A stretch of 64,000 nt of DNA from assembly GCA_027487685.1 (NCBI GenBank), contig JAIYDC010000146.1, positions 19,371 through 83,370 on the forward strand, given 5' to 3'. This document shows positions 25,928-34,283 of this stretch, in pieces. Made by a program: the position numbers and the translations under genes. Under the pieces are notes generated by a model that had not been told where the DNA came from, did not search any database, and saw nothing but the letters and a program-made list of their open reading frames with translations. Source of the DNA: Pseudomonadota bacterium (lineage in GTDB: Bacteria > Bdellovibrionota > Bacteriovoracia > Bacteriovoracales > Bacteriovoracaceae). Position 1 is the first letter of the stretch. Every line of letters begins with the position of its first letter.

Positions 25928-27004
25928 ATGAACACTGTCGAACTCATTTCAAATACAGTTTCTACAAGAGAGGAGAGTTTCGTTTCAGAGGGTCTCCTTT
26001 CCTGTCTCGATGCTCTCTCGGACTACTGCATTCTTTTCGTTGATTGTCATGGGGTCATAAAGAGTGCAAACGCGGCAGCACTTGCACTCTTGGGTCCTGA
26101 ATCACTAACCGGCCATTTTCTTTCCTCGATCCTTCCTGTCGACCTGACACTTTACGAAGCTGAACAGCACCTCTGGGCCTTTCCTATAGGGGGAGATCAG
26201 CACTGGGTCAGCGTCAAGCATAGAAGTTGGTGCAGCGATGACGGAGTTATTCGTGGTCACGGAGTATTTATCCGTGAGGTTGCCGGCGGCTCAAACTCTG
26301 AAGTGAATCAGGATGAGGATGCCTCCCTTAGAATACGGGATGAGTTTACGAGTCTGGCCAGTCACGAACTCCGCACTCCGGTCACGAAACTTCTTCTGAA
26401 TCTCCAATTCGTTAAACGAACATACGAAGGGATTTCCGAACGGACTAGGAAGTCTTTGGACATTTGTGAGCAGTCCACTAAAGAGCTTATTGCACTGATG
26501 GATAACCTCGTTGACGTAAGCCGACTTCGACTGGGTAAGCTCGAGATCCGACGGACTAAAACGAATGTGACAAATATTGTCATGAACGTTTTGAACAAGA
26601 ACAAGGACATGATTCGACTCGGCGGCCATCATGTCTCGTTCCTGCATGACGGCCCTATTCTTGGCTACTGGGATCAGACTCGCCTTGACCAGCTCTTCTC
26701 GAACCTTTTATCTAATGCCCTAAAATACTCAGAGGGTTCTCCGATTCGGATTGAGCTCAGTAACCTCGGTGATCGTATGCGCTTCACGATTAGTGATGAG
26801 GGCCCAGGGATACCGCGCCACCTGCAGGCAATGATTTTTGAGCGCTTTGAGCGTGCAGCTGACTCACGCAAGATTAGTGGCCTCGGACTAGGTCTCTATG
26901 TTTCGCGTCAAATCGTCACCGCACACCAAGGGGAAATGACCCTTGAAAGTGAACCCGGCCGAGGTGCCTGCTTTAGTGTCCTCCTTCCACTTAAGAAAAA
27001 TTAA
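25928..27004 (+). CDS. soluble PAS-sensor histidine kinase
   Basis: A 358-aa kinase without membrane segments. Residues 25-118 form a PAS-like sensor (CLDALSDYCILFVDCHGVIK). The HisKA H-box is SLASHELRTPVTKLLLNL with phospho-acceptor His146. The ATPase domain has the N-box LFSNLLSNALKYSEG, G1 DEGPGIP and G2 GLGLGLYVS. No response regulator adjoins it, so its partner is elsewhere. The family would autophosphorylate on His and pass phosphate to an Asp. The signal sensed by the PAS domain is unknown. Confidence 0.93.
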   Translation: MNTVELISNTVSTREESFVSEGLLSCLDALSDYCILFVDCHGVIKSANAAALALLGPESLTGHFLSSILPVDLTLYEAEQHLWAFPIGGDQHWVSVKHRSWCSDDGVIRGHGVFIREVAGGSNSEVNQDEDASLRIRDEFTSLASHELRTPVTKLLLNLQFVKRTYEGISERTRKSLDICEQSTKELIALMDNLVDVSRLRLGKLEIRRTKTNVTNIVMNVLNKNKDMIRLGGHHVSFLHDGPILGYWDQTRLDQLFSNLLSNALKYSEGSPIRIELSNLGDRMRFTISDEGPGIPRHLQAMIFERFERAADSRKISGLGLGLYVSRQIVTAHQGEMTLESEPGRGACFSVLLPLKKN

Positions 27005-27040
27005 TCAGCTTTTCGACACCCCCATCTATTGCTCTGAAAA

Positions 27041-27094
27041 ATTTACCTATGAGTGTATAGCGGGCCCAATTCCGGGATACACTCATGGGTAAAT
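27041..27094 (+). repeat. long hairpin between kinase and secreted-protein gene
   Basis: ATTTACCTATGAGTGTAT (27041-27058) pairs with ATACACTCATGGGTAAAT (27077-27094), with 17 of 18 positions complementary and a GC-rich 18-nt loop. It ends 14 nt before the start of the next gene. It could end the kinase transcript or control the next gene's translation. Confidence 0.6.
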
Positions 27095-27108
27095 AACATC
27101 GGAGTTCC

Positions 27109-27588
27109 ATGATGAAGACCCTTCTTTTAACTGCAGTTTTCCTCATCTCCTTTAACGCTGCTGCTGAAACAGTCACTAGCACTAGGGAAAACCTGATCCG
27201 CGTCGCTCGTGTTGTTAAGATCATTAATCTCGTCGATAAGACCGACATCAAAGTGAATCTGGTCGTTGAGGATCTCGGAGGTAGTACGGACGTATCACCT
27301 ACACAACGGGCATGGTTCACGCTCTACTCTAAGGGTGAGATGTACAGCACAGATGCCTCCTTTATGATAGGCGAAGTCTTTGAGGTCTTTAGTGCTCGCC
27401 GCATTTCTGGTGGGATCTATGAGGTATCTGCCTTAGTCCCTAGCCGAGTTGGCTCTATCCCAACCTCGAGTACGATACGGATCGATGCTGCGCGAGTGAT
27501 CACGCAGCTAAAAAACGTTTCCTGCGAAGACTTCGGCTGTGAGGCTTCGGACAATTTTTCAGGAACGATCGAGCTGAGCCGTAAGTAA
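27109..27588 (+). CDS. small exported protein
   Basis: A 159-aa protein with signal peptide (MMKTLLLTAVFLISFNAAA). The mature part is beta-rich and ends in a Cys pair (SCEDFGCEA), probably a disulfide. There is no membrane segment. Two adjacent ATG codons (27109, 27112) could start it; GGAG lies upstream. It is preceded by a long hairpin and followed by the putative carbamoyltransferase operon 73 nt on. Function unknown. Confidence 0.65.
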   Translation: MMKTLLLTAVFLISFNAAAETVTSTRENLIRVARVVKIINLVDKTDIKVNLVVEDLGGSTDVSPTQRAWFTLYSKGEMYSTDASFMIGEVFEVFSARRISGGIYEVSALVPSRVGSIPTSSTIRIDAARVITQLKNVSCEDFGCEASDNFSGTIELSRK

Positions 27589-27610
27589 GATCGAACTGAC
27601 CCTTGCGATG

Positions 27611-27639
27611 TTGACGACTTTTCTCGGTTGAACTAAGAC
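27611..27639 (+). promoter_or_regulatory. putative promoter of the sxt-like gene block
   Basis: TTGACG (27611-27616) and TAAGAC (27634-27639) with a 17-nt spacer, 23 nt before the DUF5989-like start. The -35 is good and the -10 moderate. Confidence 0.4.
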
Positions 27640-27661
27640 GGAGTAGGGGTATGATTAGACT

Positions 27662-27805
27662 ATGTTAATTCATATCTGGTTATACCTTCGCGAGCGCAAA
27701 AAGTTCTGGCTCCTACCAATCATCGGGGCGTTTGTATTGTTTGGTGCTCTCATAACCCTAGCACCGACAAATCCCTATTCACCGTTTATTTATACCTTCT
27801 TTTAA
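27662..27805 (+). CDS. DUF5989/SxtK-like small membrane protein, 47 aa
   Basis: Reads WLYLRERKKFWLLPII, then a hydrophobic helix GAFVLFGALITLA, and ends PFIYTFF. This order (basic amphipathic start RERKK, WLLP, one membrane helix, APFIYTLF-type end) is what I know of the DUF5989/SxtK family. Members sit beside NodU/CmcH carbamoyltransferases, as here: its TAA overlaps the next ATG by one base. It should span the inner membrane once with its basic end in the cytoplasm. Function is unknown even in saxitoxin clusters, where SxtK is its counterpart. The ATG is the earliest possible, with a weak GGGG upstream. Confidence 0.75.
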   Translation: MLIHIWLYLRERKKFWLLPIIGAFVLFGALITLAPTNPYSPFIYTFF

Positions 27806-29640
27806 TGGCCAGCTACCTTCTCGGAATCTCCTGCTACTATCACGACAGTGCGGCGGCACTTTTAGAAGACGGTTTAGTGGTAGGAGCTGTTCAAGAAGAG
27901 CGCTTCTCCCGGAAAAAGCACGATCCAGGCTTCCCCTCGCAATCAATCGCCTACCTGCTTCGTGAAAGGGGAATCACTCTGCGTGATGTGCAAGCCGTGG
28001 TATACTACGAGAAGCCATTTCTCACCTTCGAGCGGTTGATCGAAACCCACCTTGAAGCCTCGCCCTTTGGTCTTCGTTCTTTCTTAGCATCAATGCCAAC
28101 TTGGATAAAGGAGAAGCTCTTTCTCCAGCGCAACCTAACACGAGAGTTGGCGCTTCTCAATGCGGGTCCGGTGCCGGCGCTGAAGTTTTCTGAGCACCAT
28201 CTCTCCCACGCAAGCTCTGCCTTTTTCCCCTCTCCATTTGAGGAAGCCGCAGTCCTCTGCGTCGACGGGGTTGGAGAGTGGGCTACGACATCTGCCTGGA
28301 GCGGATCTGGTCCAAATTTAACCCCCCTGTGGGAGATCCACTTCCCGCATTCTCTTGGTCTTTTTTATTCGACTTTGACGGCCTATCTTGGATTCAAGGT
28401 CAATTCAGGGGAGTATAAGGTGATGGGCCTGGCCCCATACGGTGAGCCGCGATTTGCAAATTTGATGCTAGAGAACCTTTTGCATCTAAATCCGGACGGC
28501 TCTTTCTCGCTGAATTTGGACTACTTCGCTTTCACGAAAGAGCTTCAAATGTATTCTCCGAAGCTTGAGGACTTATTGGGGCGCCGGGCACGACGTCCAG
28601 AAGAACTCCTCGATCAGTTTCACATGGACGTTGCGGCATCACTCCAGCTCGTTCTTGAGAGAGCGCTTATCCCACTTGCAAAAGAGCTTCGACGACAAAC
28701 ATCTGCAACCCGTCTCTGCCTCTCAGGAGGTGTCGCTCTTAATTGTGTTGCGAATTCAAAACTGTTACGCGAATCCGGCTTCGAGGATCTCTGGATCCAG
28801 CCGTCAGCAGGTGACGCAGGTGGAGCTCTTGGTGCGGCCTTGGCCTATTATCATTTGGCGGAGAAGGGTGAGAGAAGAGTATCCTCTGTTGATGCACAGC
28901 AGGGAAGTTATCTCGGTCCTCAGTTCTTAGAAGCGGAGGTTGAGGATTTCCTTATGCAAAATAAGATCCCCTACCAGAAGCTTCCTCGTGAAGAGGTGCT
29001 TCAGGAGACAAGTCGTTTCCTGGAAGAGGGAAAGGTTATTGGCTGGTTCCAGGGACGGATGGAGTTTGGCCCTCGGGCACTTGGACACCGCTCTATTCTG
29101 GCCGATGCGCGCCGGGCAGAACTCCAGAAAACCTTGAACCTTAAAATCAAGTACCGCGAGTCATTCAGGCCTTTCGCTCCTGTCGTTCTTGAGGAAGATG
29201 CATCGGAGATCTTCGATTTCGACCGTCAAAGCCCGTACATGCTCTTCGTCGCCTCAGTGAGATCTGAACTGCGCGTGCCCCTAACTCTTGCAGACAGCTC
29301 TAAGTTTGGTATCGAGAAGCTTAACGTCGTTCGTTCGACATACCCTGCGGTAACTCACGTTGACTACTCGGCAAGGCTTCAAACAGTCTCGAGGGAACGA
29401 AATCCGATTTTAGCTGAGTTGCTCGACGTATTTCGCAAACGTACCCAGTCGTCGGTTTTAGTAAACACTTCATTTAACGTCCGAGGAGAGCCCATCGTGT
29501 GCACTCCGGAAGATGCCTACCTCTGTTTCCAGCGGACAGAGATCGACGTTCTGGTATTGGAAAACTTTATTGTAACGAAGGGGTCTTTACCCCCAACGAT
29601 TCTTGACGAGGGCCGGAGAAAAGAATTTGAGTTGGATTAG
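27805..29640 (+). CDS. O-carbamoyltransferase, NodU/CmcH/SxtI type
   Basis: A 611-aa cytosolic enzyme that makes carbamoyladenylate from carbamoyl phosphate and ATP and moves the carbamoyl to a hydroxyl. It has the Kae1-like ATPase N-domain (LLGISCYYHDSAAALLEDG, EERFSRKKHD, metal His in SEHHLSHASSAFF, CVDGVGEWATTS, GGVALNCVANSKL). The YrdC-like C-domain carries GWFQGRMEFGPRALGHRSIL, then NTSFNVRGEPIV. The length matches CmcH/NodU/SxtI. It overlaps the DUF5989-like gene before it and the SxtJ-like gene after it, so one operon. The acceptor, a sugar, lipid or small molecule, cannot be read from the sequence. Confidence 0.93.
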   Translation: MASYLLGISCYYHDSAAALLEDGLVVGAVQEERFSRKKHDPGFPSQSIAYLLRERGITLRDVQAVVYYEKPFLTFERLIETHLEASPFGLRSFLASMPTWIKEKLFLQRNLTRELALLNAGPVPALKFSEHHLSHASSAFFPSPFEEAAVLCVDGVGEWATTSAWSGSGPNLTPLWEIHFPHSLGLFYSTLTAYLGFKVNSGEYKVMGLAPYGEPRFANLMLENLLHLNPDGSFSLNLDYFAFTKELQMYSPKLEDLLGRRARRPEELLDQFHMDVAASLQLVLERALIPLAKELRRQTSATRLCLSGGVALNCVANSKLLRESGFEDLWIQPSAGDAGGALGAALAYYHLAEKGERRVSSVDAQQGSYLGPQFLEAEVEDFLMQNKIPYQKLPREEVLQETSRFLEEGKVIGWFQGRMEFGPRALGHRSILADARRAELQKTLNLKIKYRESFRPFAPVVLEEDASEIFDFDRQSPYMLFVASVRSELRVPLTLADSSKFGIEKLNVVRSTYPAVTHVDYSARLQTVSRERNPILAELLDVFRKRTQSSVLVNTSFNVRGEPIVCTPEDAYLCFQRTEIDVLVLENFIVTKGSLPPTILDEGRRKEFELD

Positions 29641-29971
29641 TTTTAAAAGCCGCTATCTTTTTACCGTCAATTTCAGCCTCGCAGCAGCTGTACTTTTGTA
29701 TGGCATTCGCAAGGACTTTAATTGGCATTATCTGATTGTTGTATGGCTCATCCTGACACTCATTTTTGAACGCGTGGCAAGACTACAGCAGGCCTTAGTC
29801 CAAATCATAGGCCATGTTCATTCCACGCTTCTTTTGACCGTGTTTTACTTCTTCTTTCTAACTCCTTATGGAGTACTTTATCGGAGCATTTTTCGCAAAC
29901 CTACCTTTAGACTGCGGCCTTCGACGTTTGAAGAGAAGCGAACTATTTCGAGCTTTGATCGGCCATTTTAA
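29627..29971 (+). CDS. SxtJ-like membrane protein
   Basis: About 114 aa with hydrophobic helices near 10-24 (FTVNFSLAAAVLLYG), 30-45 (YLIVVWLILTLIFER) and 65-82 (TLLLTVFYFFFLTPYGVL), then a basic cytoplasmic tail YRSIFRKPTFRLRPS. This pattern and its place after a carbamoyltransferase fit the SxtJ family. The TTG at 29627 is preferred because GGAG lies eight nt upstream; a TTG at 29603 is also in frame. It overlaps the carbamoyltransferase end and, at its 3' end, the convergent SGNH gene by 29 nt. Its role is probably to form a membrane complex with the other block proteins, by inference. Confidence 0.7.
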   Translation: MSWISFKSRYLFTVNFSLAAAVLLYGIRKDFNWHYLIVVWLILTLIFERVARLQQALVQIIGHVHSTLLLTVFYFFFLTPYGVLYRSIFRKPTFRLRPSTFEEKRTISSFDRPF

Positions 29972-30995
29972 GAGCTTCCGCCAGAGATTCAGCGAGAAGA
30001 AGATTTCCCTTGCCCGTAGGATGACGATCATAGGGAATGGAGAGGTCAGAGTTCAGGAAGCCTTTATTCAACCTAAGCCGTTCGAATTCCGAGGCGGGAT
30101 CAAGGAACGCTATCTTTAATCCAGTCAAATGTCGCTTAAGAACCGCGACGATCTCGGGTATCCTGGCGAGCGGATGAAAAACGAAAATGAATTTTCCTTC
30201 AGGGAACTGCGCCAGATATCGCTCCTTCAGAAACTTTACTCCCGTTGCAAATTCACGGAGCTCTTCATCACTCCAACTCAACGGGTTTTGAGTTCGGATC
30301 AGAGCATCGGCCATACCAAGCTTTTTGGCGGCTTTAAATCGCTTAAAAAAGGGCTGTTCTTTAAACTCCCCCTTAAAGACTAGCTTCTCGGCTTCCACTC
30401 GATAATGCGGAACTTTTACGGGTTCAATTGCAGCAAAATTATACCGGCCAAAAAAACGATCTAGGTGATGCGTAATAAAAGTATAGAAGTAGATTCCTTT
30501 TCGCTCTTTGATAACTTTACTGAGTGGAAAGAGCTCAGTGTACCGTAGATGTGAATGAAGTCCTCCCCCGGGAAAACCTAGATTATAGGCCTGATAGCTC
30601 GGCACTAAATCCTGAAACTGCGCAGGCAGCGTTTCTTTTTCCGTTATGCCTTCACCCCAGACAAAGGAGCAGCCAGCGAAAAACGCGTGTGCCTTGGCCC
30701 CAGTCATCTTCCTCAATGGAATCCGCAGAAGGTTCTCGTCAGCTTTGTAGGATTGTCGGTAGATTGTCTCCTTGCCGAGAGTCAATTCTATATCTAACTC
30801 CAGATTTGGCGAGGTATAGAAGACTTGGTTAAGTTCCCCGTCATGGACTTTGATTCCTCGGATGTGCCTCTTAAGTGCGACCGGTTGTTCCGAAAAACTC
30901 GTGACTGGGAAAAACCGAAGGAGAAGATAGATGGTTCCCGTAAACAGGATGAGCGCAATGAAAATGCTTCCAGATAGCTTCAGCTTCGTCGCCAT
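29943..30995 (-). CDS. membrane-anchored SGNH/GDSL-type hydrolase
   Basis: About 350 aa. One N-terminal membrane helix (IFIALILFTGTIYLLLRFF) is followed by an exported domain. Block I is FFAGCSFVWGEGI with the nucleophile Ser in GCS, the Gly-rich stretch is YNLGFPGGGLHSHLRYT, and block V is DRHPTGKGN with catalytic Asp and His. The family includes esterases and acyl transferases on sugars and lipids. It faces the DUF5989/carbamoyltransferase/SxtJ genes tail to tail, the counterpart of SxtL-type lipase genes. ATG at 30995 is used; a TTG at 31019 is the longer option. Confidence 0.78.
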   Translation of the reverse strand: MATKLKLSGSIFIALILFTGTIYLLLRFFPVTSFSEQPVALKRHIRGIKVHDGELNQVFYTSPNLELDIELTLGKETIYRQSYKADENLLRIPLRKMTGAKAHAFFAGCSFVWGEGITEKETLPAQFQDLVPSYQAYNLGFPGGGLHSHLRYTELFPLSKVIKERKGIYFYTFITHHLDRFFGRYNFAAIEPVKVPHYRVEAEKLVFKGEFKEQPFFKRFKAAKKLGMADALIRTQNPLSWSDEELREFATGVKFLKERYLAQFPEGKFIFVFHPLARIPEIVAVLKRHLTGLKIAFLDPASEFERLRLNKGFLNSDLSIPYDRHPTGKGNLLLAESLAEALKMADQSSK

Positions 30996-31002
30996 CCAGT
31001 GC

Positions 31003-31518
31003 CTAGGTCTCGATACCAAGCTTGCGTAGAAGTCCGTCGACGTTGATTTTGGCCGAGTCGGCCAGGGGGTCAGCTTTCGTTATCTTGACGATTTGTTCTG
31101 CCAGCCAGGTCAGTCGGCGCTGAATCAGTGGAGCATTCTTTTTGTTGATCTCTATGATCTTCTGAGAGTGATCGACATTATCACAGAGCTCTTTCATGAT
31201 TTCAATGGTATCGGCCCAGAACCCTGCAAAGATAGGAATGAGTCCCACATGATTAAGAGTCGATGCCTTGTAGCTGGTGGCCTTACAGAGGGCGCCGAAA
31301 TTTCCGATCTGCTTAAATACATCGTGCTCGGGATACTGGCTATAAAAGGTGTTGGCCGTACCCATAATCCTGTCGGTCTTGTTACCAAAGTCCTCGAGCA
31401 GAGCGCGGGGAAAGCTTTCGGAATTATCTTCGAGTTCGTCGATGACCGCTTCGAGCTCGGTCAGGATAACCTTGGCTTCCGCTTTAAAGGACTCTATAAT
31501 TTCACTATCAATCGTCAT
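31003..31518 (-). CDS. helical protein, possibly Hpt-like
   Basis: About 171 aa, all-helical and acidic, with a long N-terminal segment (SEIIESFKAEAKVILTELEAVI) and four or five further helices. The size and helix pattern recall Hpt or CheA-P1 bundles and chemotaxis-related domains, but no clear phospho-His motif is visible. It is divergent from the HD-domain gene with starts only 12 nt apart, which suggests a functional link. The ATG at 31518 is favoured by GGAG six nt upstream. Function unknown. Confidence 0.65.
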   Translation of the reverse strand: MTIDSEIIESFKAEAKVILTELEAVIDELEDNSESFPRALLEDFGNKTDRIMGTANTFYSQYPEHDVFKQIGNFGALCKATSYKASTLNHVGLIPIFAGFWADTIEIMKELCDNVDHSQKIIEINKKNAPLIQRRLTWLAEQIVKITKADPLADSAKINVDGLLRKLGIET

Positions 31519-31528
31519 CAAGAGCTCC

Positions 31529-32452
31529 ATGAGTAAAGAACTTTATACCATCAGGCTAAATACTATCCGCGGGAACGAAGAAATTCCGTTTGATTTGTAT
31601 GTGGCCGTAGGTCAGAGATTAGTCCATTATACCCGTGCTCGAGATGAGATGGAAGACGATCGACTCCGGGGACTAAAAAAACATGGAGTCAAAAAGCTTT
31701 TTATCCGACCGGAAGATGAAACCGCTTACTTAAAGTATCTGGAACTGGGAATTGAATCCTTATCAAACAAGTCGGTCTCTGTCGAAGACCGTGCCGCTCG
31801 TGCCAGCAGCACTTTAATCGTCTCCGTCGAAAACGCCGAGCGCAACCTAGACACTGAAGTTGGCTATGAAAGTCAACTCCGGCAACTCGAACATATATCT
31901 GGCTTCATCGGCGAGGATCGCAAGGCGATTAAAAGCATGCTCCTTGCTTCAGGTCTTTCGAAAGATACCAATCAGCATTCAGCTACCGTTTGTAGCCTCG
32001 CCATCGCCGTAGCTACCAAACTTGATGGCTTCGATAAGAATTCCCTGACTGAGCTGGCCTACGCTGCCCTTCTCCATGATATCGGTAAGGCCCGGCTCAA
32101 GTTCGATTATAACCGGCCCTATGAGGAGCTTACGAAGGACCAGCAGCGCCAGTACCAACAGCACCCCGCTGATGGTGTAGGCCTTCTTTCGGGTAAGCCT
32201 TTTATCAGTCCCCGGATCCTTGGCCTTATCGCGAGCCACGAGGAGTACGGAGAGGGGCGTGGGTACCCGGAAAAGAAGAATCTCTTCCAGCTCGATCTCT
32301 CTTATCAGGTCATCTCCCTGACGAACAAATTTGACCGCTTCTGTACGGTCAAGAACCTCCAACCGTTTCAGGCCATGGATCCGTTCTTTGAACAGCACGC
32401 GGCCTTCTACGACGAAAATCTCATAGCGACTCTCGCCACTATCCTGACCTAA
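31529..32452 (+). CDS. HD-GYP-like domain protein
   Basis: A 307-aa cytosolic protein. An N-terminal DUF3391-like beta domain (IPFDLYVAVGQRLVHYTRARD) is followed by the HD core: H150, the HD pair H183-D184 in LLHDIGKARL, H212 in QHPADGVGLL and SHEEYGEGRGYP at 236-247. The last motif replaces the canonical HHExxDGxGYP, losing one His and an Asp, so c-di-GMP phosphodiesterase activity may be altered or absent. The start at 31529 shares a GAGCTC with the divergent gene's ribosome site. Turnover or sensing of c-di-GMP is inferred. Confidence 0.85.
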   Translation: MSKELYTIRLNTIRGNEEIPFDLYVAVGQRLVHYTRARDEMEDDRLRGLKKHGVKKLFIRPEDETAYLKYLELGIESLSNKSVSVEDRAARASSTLIVSVENAERNLDTEVGYESQLRQLEHISGFIGEDRKAIKSMLLASGLSKDTNQHSATVCSLAIAVATKLDGFDKNSLTELAYAALLHDIGKARLKFDYNRPYEELTKDQQRQYQQHPADGVGLLSGKPFISPRILGLIASHEEYGEGRGYPEKKNLFQLDLSYQVISLTNKFDRFCTVKNLQPFQAMDPFFEQHAAFYDENLIATLATILT

Positions 32453-32534
32453 AAATAGAAAACGAAATGCAGGCCTTTCTTTCAAAAGGGTCACCATTGT
32501 CCTACCATAATGGGACCTAACATAAAGGAGACCC

Positions 32535-34268
32535 ATGAAGCTTTCGTATTTCACACTCGCCCTAGTGCTCGTTGGTGTGATCGCCTGTACCCGCCAAAAA
32601 GACGATAAGATTAAAGAACTCAACCTCATCTCAGCCGCGAAAGTGGCGGGCTTTGATCCGGCACTGGCCGGTGACATTTACCAATCTAACGAGATGGGTA
32701 AGGTTTTCGAGGGTCTCTACGAGTACCATCCCACCAAGCGTCCCTACGAGCTCATTCCATCACTGGCCGAGGCCATGCCGGAGGTGAGTGCAGATCAGTT
32801 AACCTATACCTTCCGCATCCGGAAGGGAGTTAAATTCCACGATGACAAATGCTTCCCGAGCGGTAAGGGCCGTGAGCTGAAGGCCTCTGATTTCGTCTTT
32901 TCATTAAAGCGTCTCGCCGATCCGAAAGTGATGTCCAAGGGGTGGTGGCTTTTTGATGGCAAACTTGCTGGCGTCGATGAATGGCGCCAGAAAGCTTCTG
33001 CAAGCGGAGCTGCGGATTACGCTGCACCTATCGAAGGTATTCTGGCCCTCGATGACTACACTCTGCAGCTGAAGCTTGTGAGGCCATACCCACAGCTGAT
33101 GTATTCCCTGGCGATGACCTTCACCGTCGCCGTCGCCAAAGAGGCGGTAGATTTTTATAAGGATCAGTTTCTCAACCACCCGGTAGGAACAGGCCCCTTC
33201 GTTCTGCCTGAATTTACCCAGTCGAACACTATTGTTTATAACCGGAACCCTAACTACCGCGAGAAGTATTATCCATCGGAGGATCCAGCTCTATCTAAGC
33301 AACGCGTGCCTATGGTGGATCGAATCGTCGTGCATGTCCTCCCTGAGGCCCAGCCGCGGTGGTTGAACTTTAATAAGGCCAAGGTCGATGTGCTTGAGCT
33401 TCCCAAGGATAACTTCGAGCAAGCGCTGACCAAAGAGCTCACACTCACGGAAGAGATGAAGCAGAAGAGTGTCAAATACGCAGCAGAGCCCATGCTCGAC
33501 GTGACTTTCTACGCCTTCAACCACGACGACCCTCTCTTTAAAAAGAACCTCAAGCTCCGGCAGGCGATGTCTCTCGGGTACGACCGGAATAAATCCAACG
33601 CTCTTTTCTATAACAGTACGGCCCTCAACGCTCAGGGGCCTATTCCTCCTGGTCTCGGTGGGTACGATTCTTCCTTCAAGAATCCCTATGTTGAGTACGA
33701 TGTCGCCAAAGCGAAAGAACTCCTGAAGGAAGCGGGTTACCCAGGGGGCAAAGGTCTGCCAGAGATTACAGTCCAAACGACGAACAACACGGATTCCCGG
33801 CAGATGCTCGAATTTTTCACCAAAAGCATGGCCGAGCTTGGTATCAGGATCAAGATCGGGGCCAACACCTGGCCAGAACTGGTGAATAAAGTCTCGAAGC
33901 GTCAGTACCAGATTTACACCATGGCCTGGCACGGAGATTATCCGGACGCGGAAAACTTCCTCGCGATTCTCCACTGTCCCAACCAGGCACCTGGATCGAA
34001 CGGAGCGAATTATTGTAACCCACAATTTGATGAGCTCTTTAGGAAGGCTTCAGTGCTGCAAGACTCCCCCGAGCGGACGAAGAGCTACCAAGAGCTCAAC
34101 CGGATGGCGGCTCTGGACGTTCCCTGGATCTTTGGCGTCCACCGTACAAGGCATTACCTCTCTCAGGGGTGGGTCAAGAACTTCGTCTATACGGAGTACT
34201 TCCAACACCTCTGGCAGTACCTGGATGTCGATATGGAGAAGAAGAAAGAACTGAGCGCGAAATTTTAA
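32535..34268 (+). CDS. ABC-transporter oligopeptide-binding lipoprotein
   Basis: A 577-aa solute-binding protein of family SBP_bac_5 (OppA/DppA-like). It opens with a lipobox (GVIAC, Cys18), then LNLISAAKVAGFDPALAGD, VFEGLYEYHP, the signature YTFRIRKGVKFHDD with DFVFSLKRLADP, and GTGPFVLPEF. It binds peptides outside the inner membrane and hands them to the OppBCDF permease, which is not near. The AAGGAG site is 6 nt upstream of ATG. A moderately small protein follows 15 nt on. Confidence 0.92.
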   Translation: MKLSYFTLALVLVGVIACTRQKDDKIKELNLISAAKVAGFDPALAGDIYQSNEMGKVFEGLYEYHPTKRPYELIPSLAEAMPEVSADQLTYTFRIRKGVKFHDDKCFPSGKGRELKASDFVFSLKRLADPKVMSKGWWLFDGKLAGVDEWRQKASASGAADYAAPIEGILALDDYTLQLKLVRPYPQLMYSLAMTFTVAVAKEAVDFYKDQFLNHPVGTGPFVLPEFTQSNTIVYNRNPNYREKYYPSEDPALSKQRVPMVDRIVVHVLPEAQPRWLNFNKAKVDVLELPKDNFEQALTKELTLTEEMKQKSVKYAAEPMLDVTFYAFNHDDPLFKKNLKLRQAMSLGYDRNKSNALFYNSTALNAQGPIPPGLGGYDSSFKNPYVEYDVAKAKELLKEAGYPGGKGLPEITVQTTNNTDSRQMLEFFTKSMAELGIRIKIGANTWPELVNKVSKRQYQIYTMAWHGDYPDAENFLAILHCPNQAPGSNGANYCNPQFDELFRKASVLQDSPERTKSYQELNRMAALDVPWIFGVHRTRHYLSQGWVKNFVYTEYFQHLWQYLDVDMEKKKELSAKF

Positions 34269-34283
34269 GCTCCGGAGGGCCCA

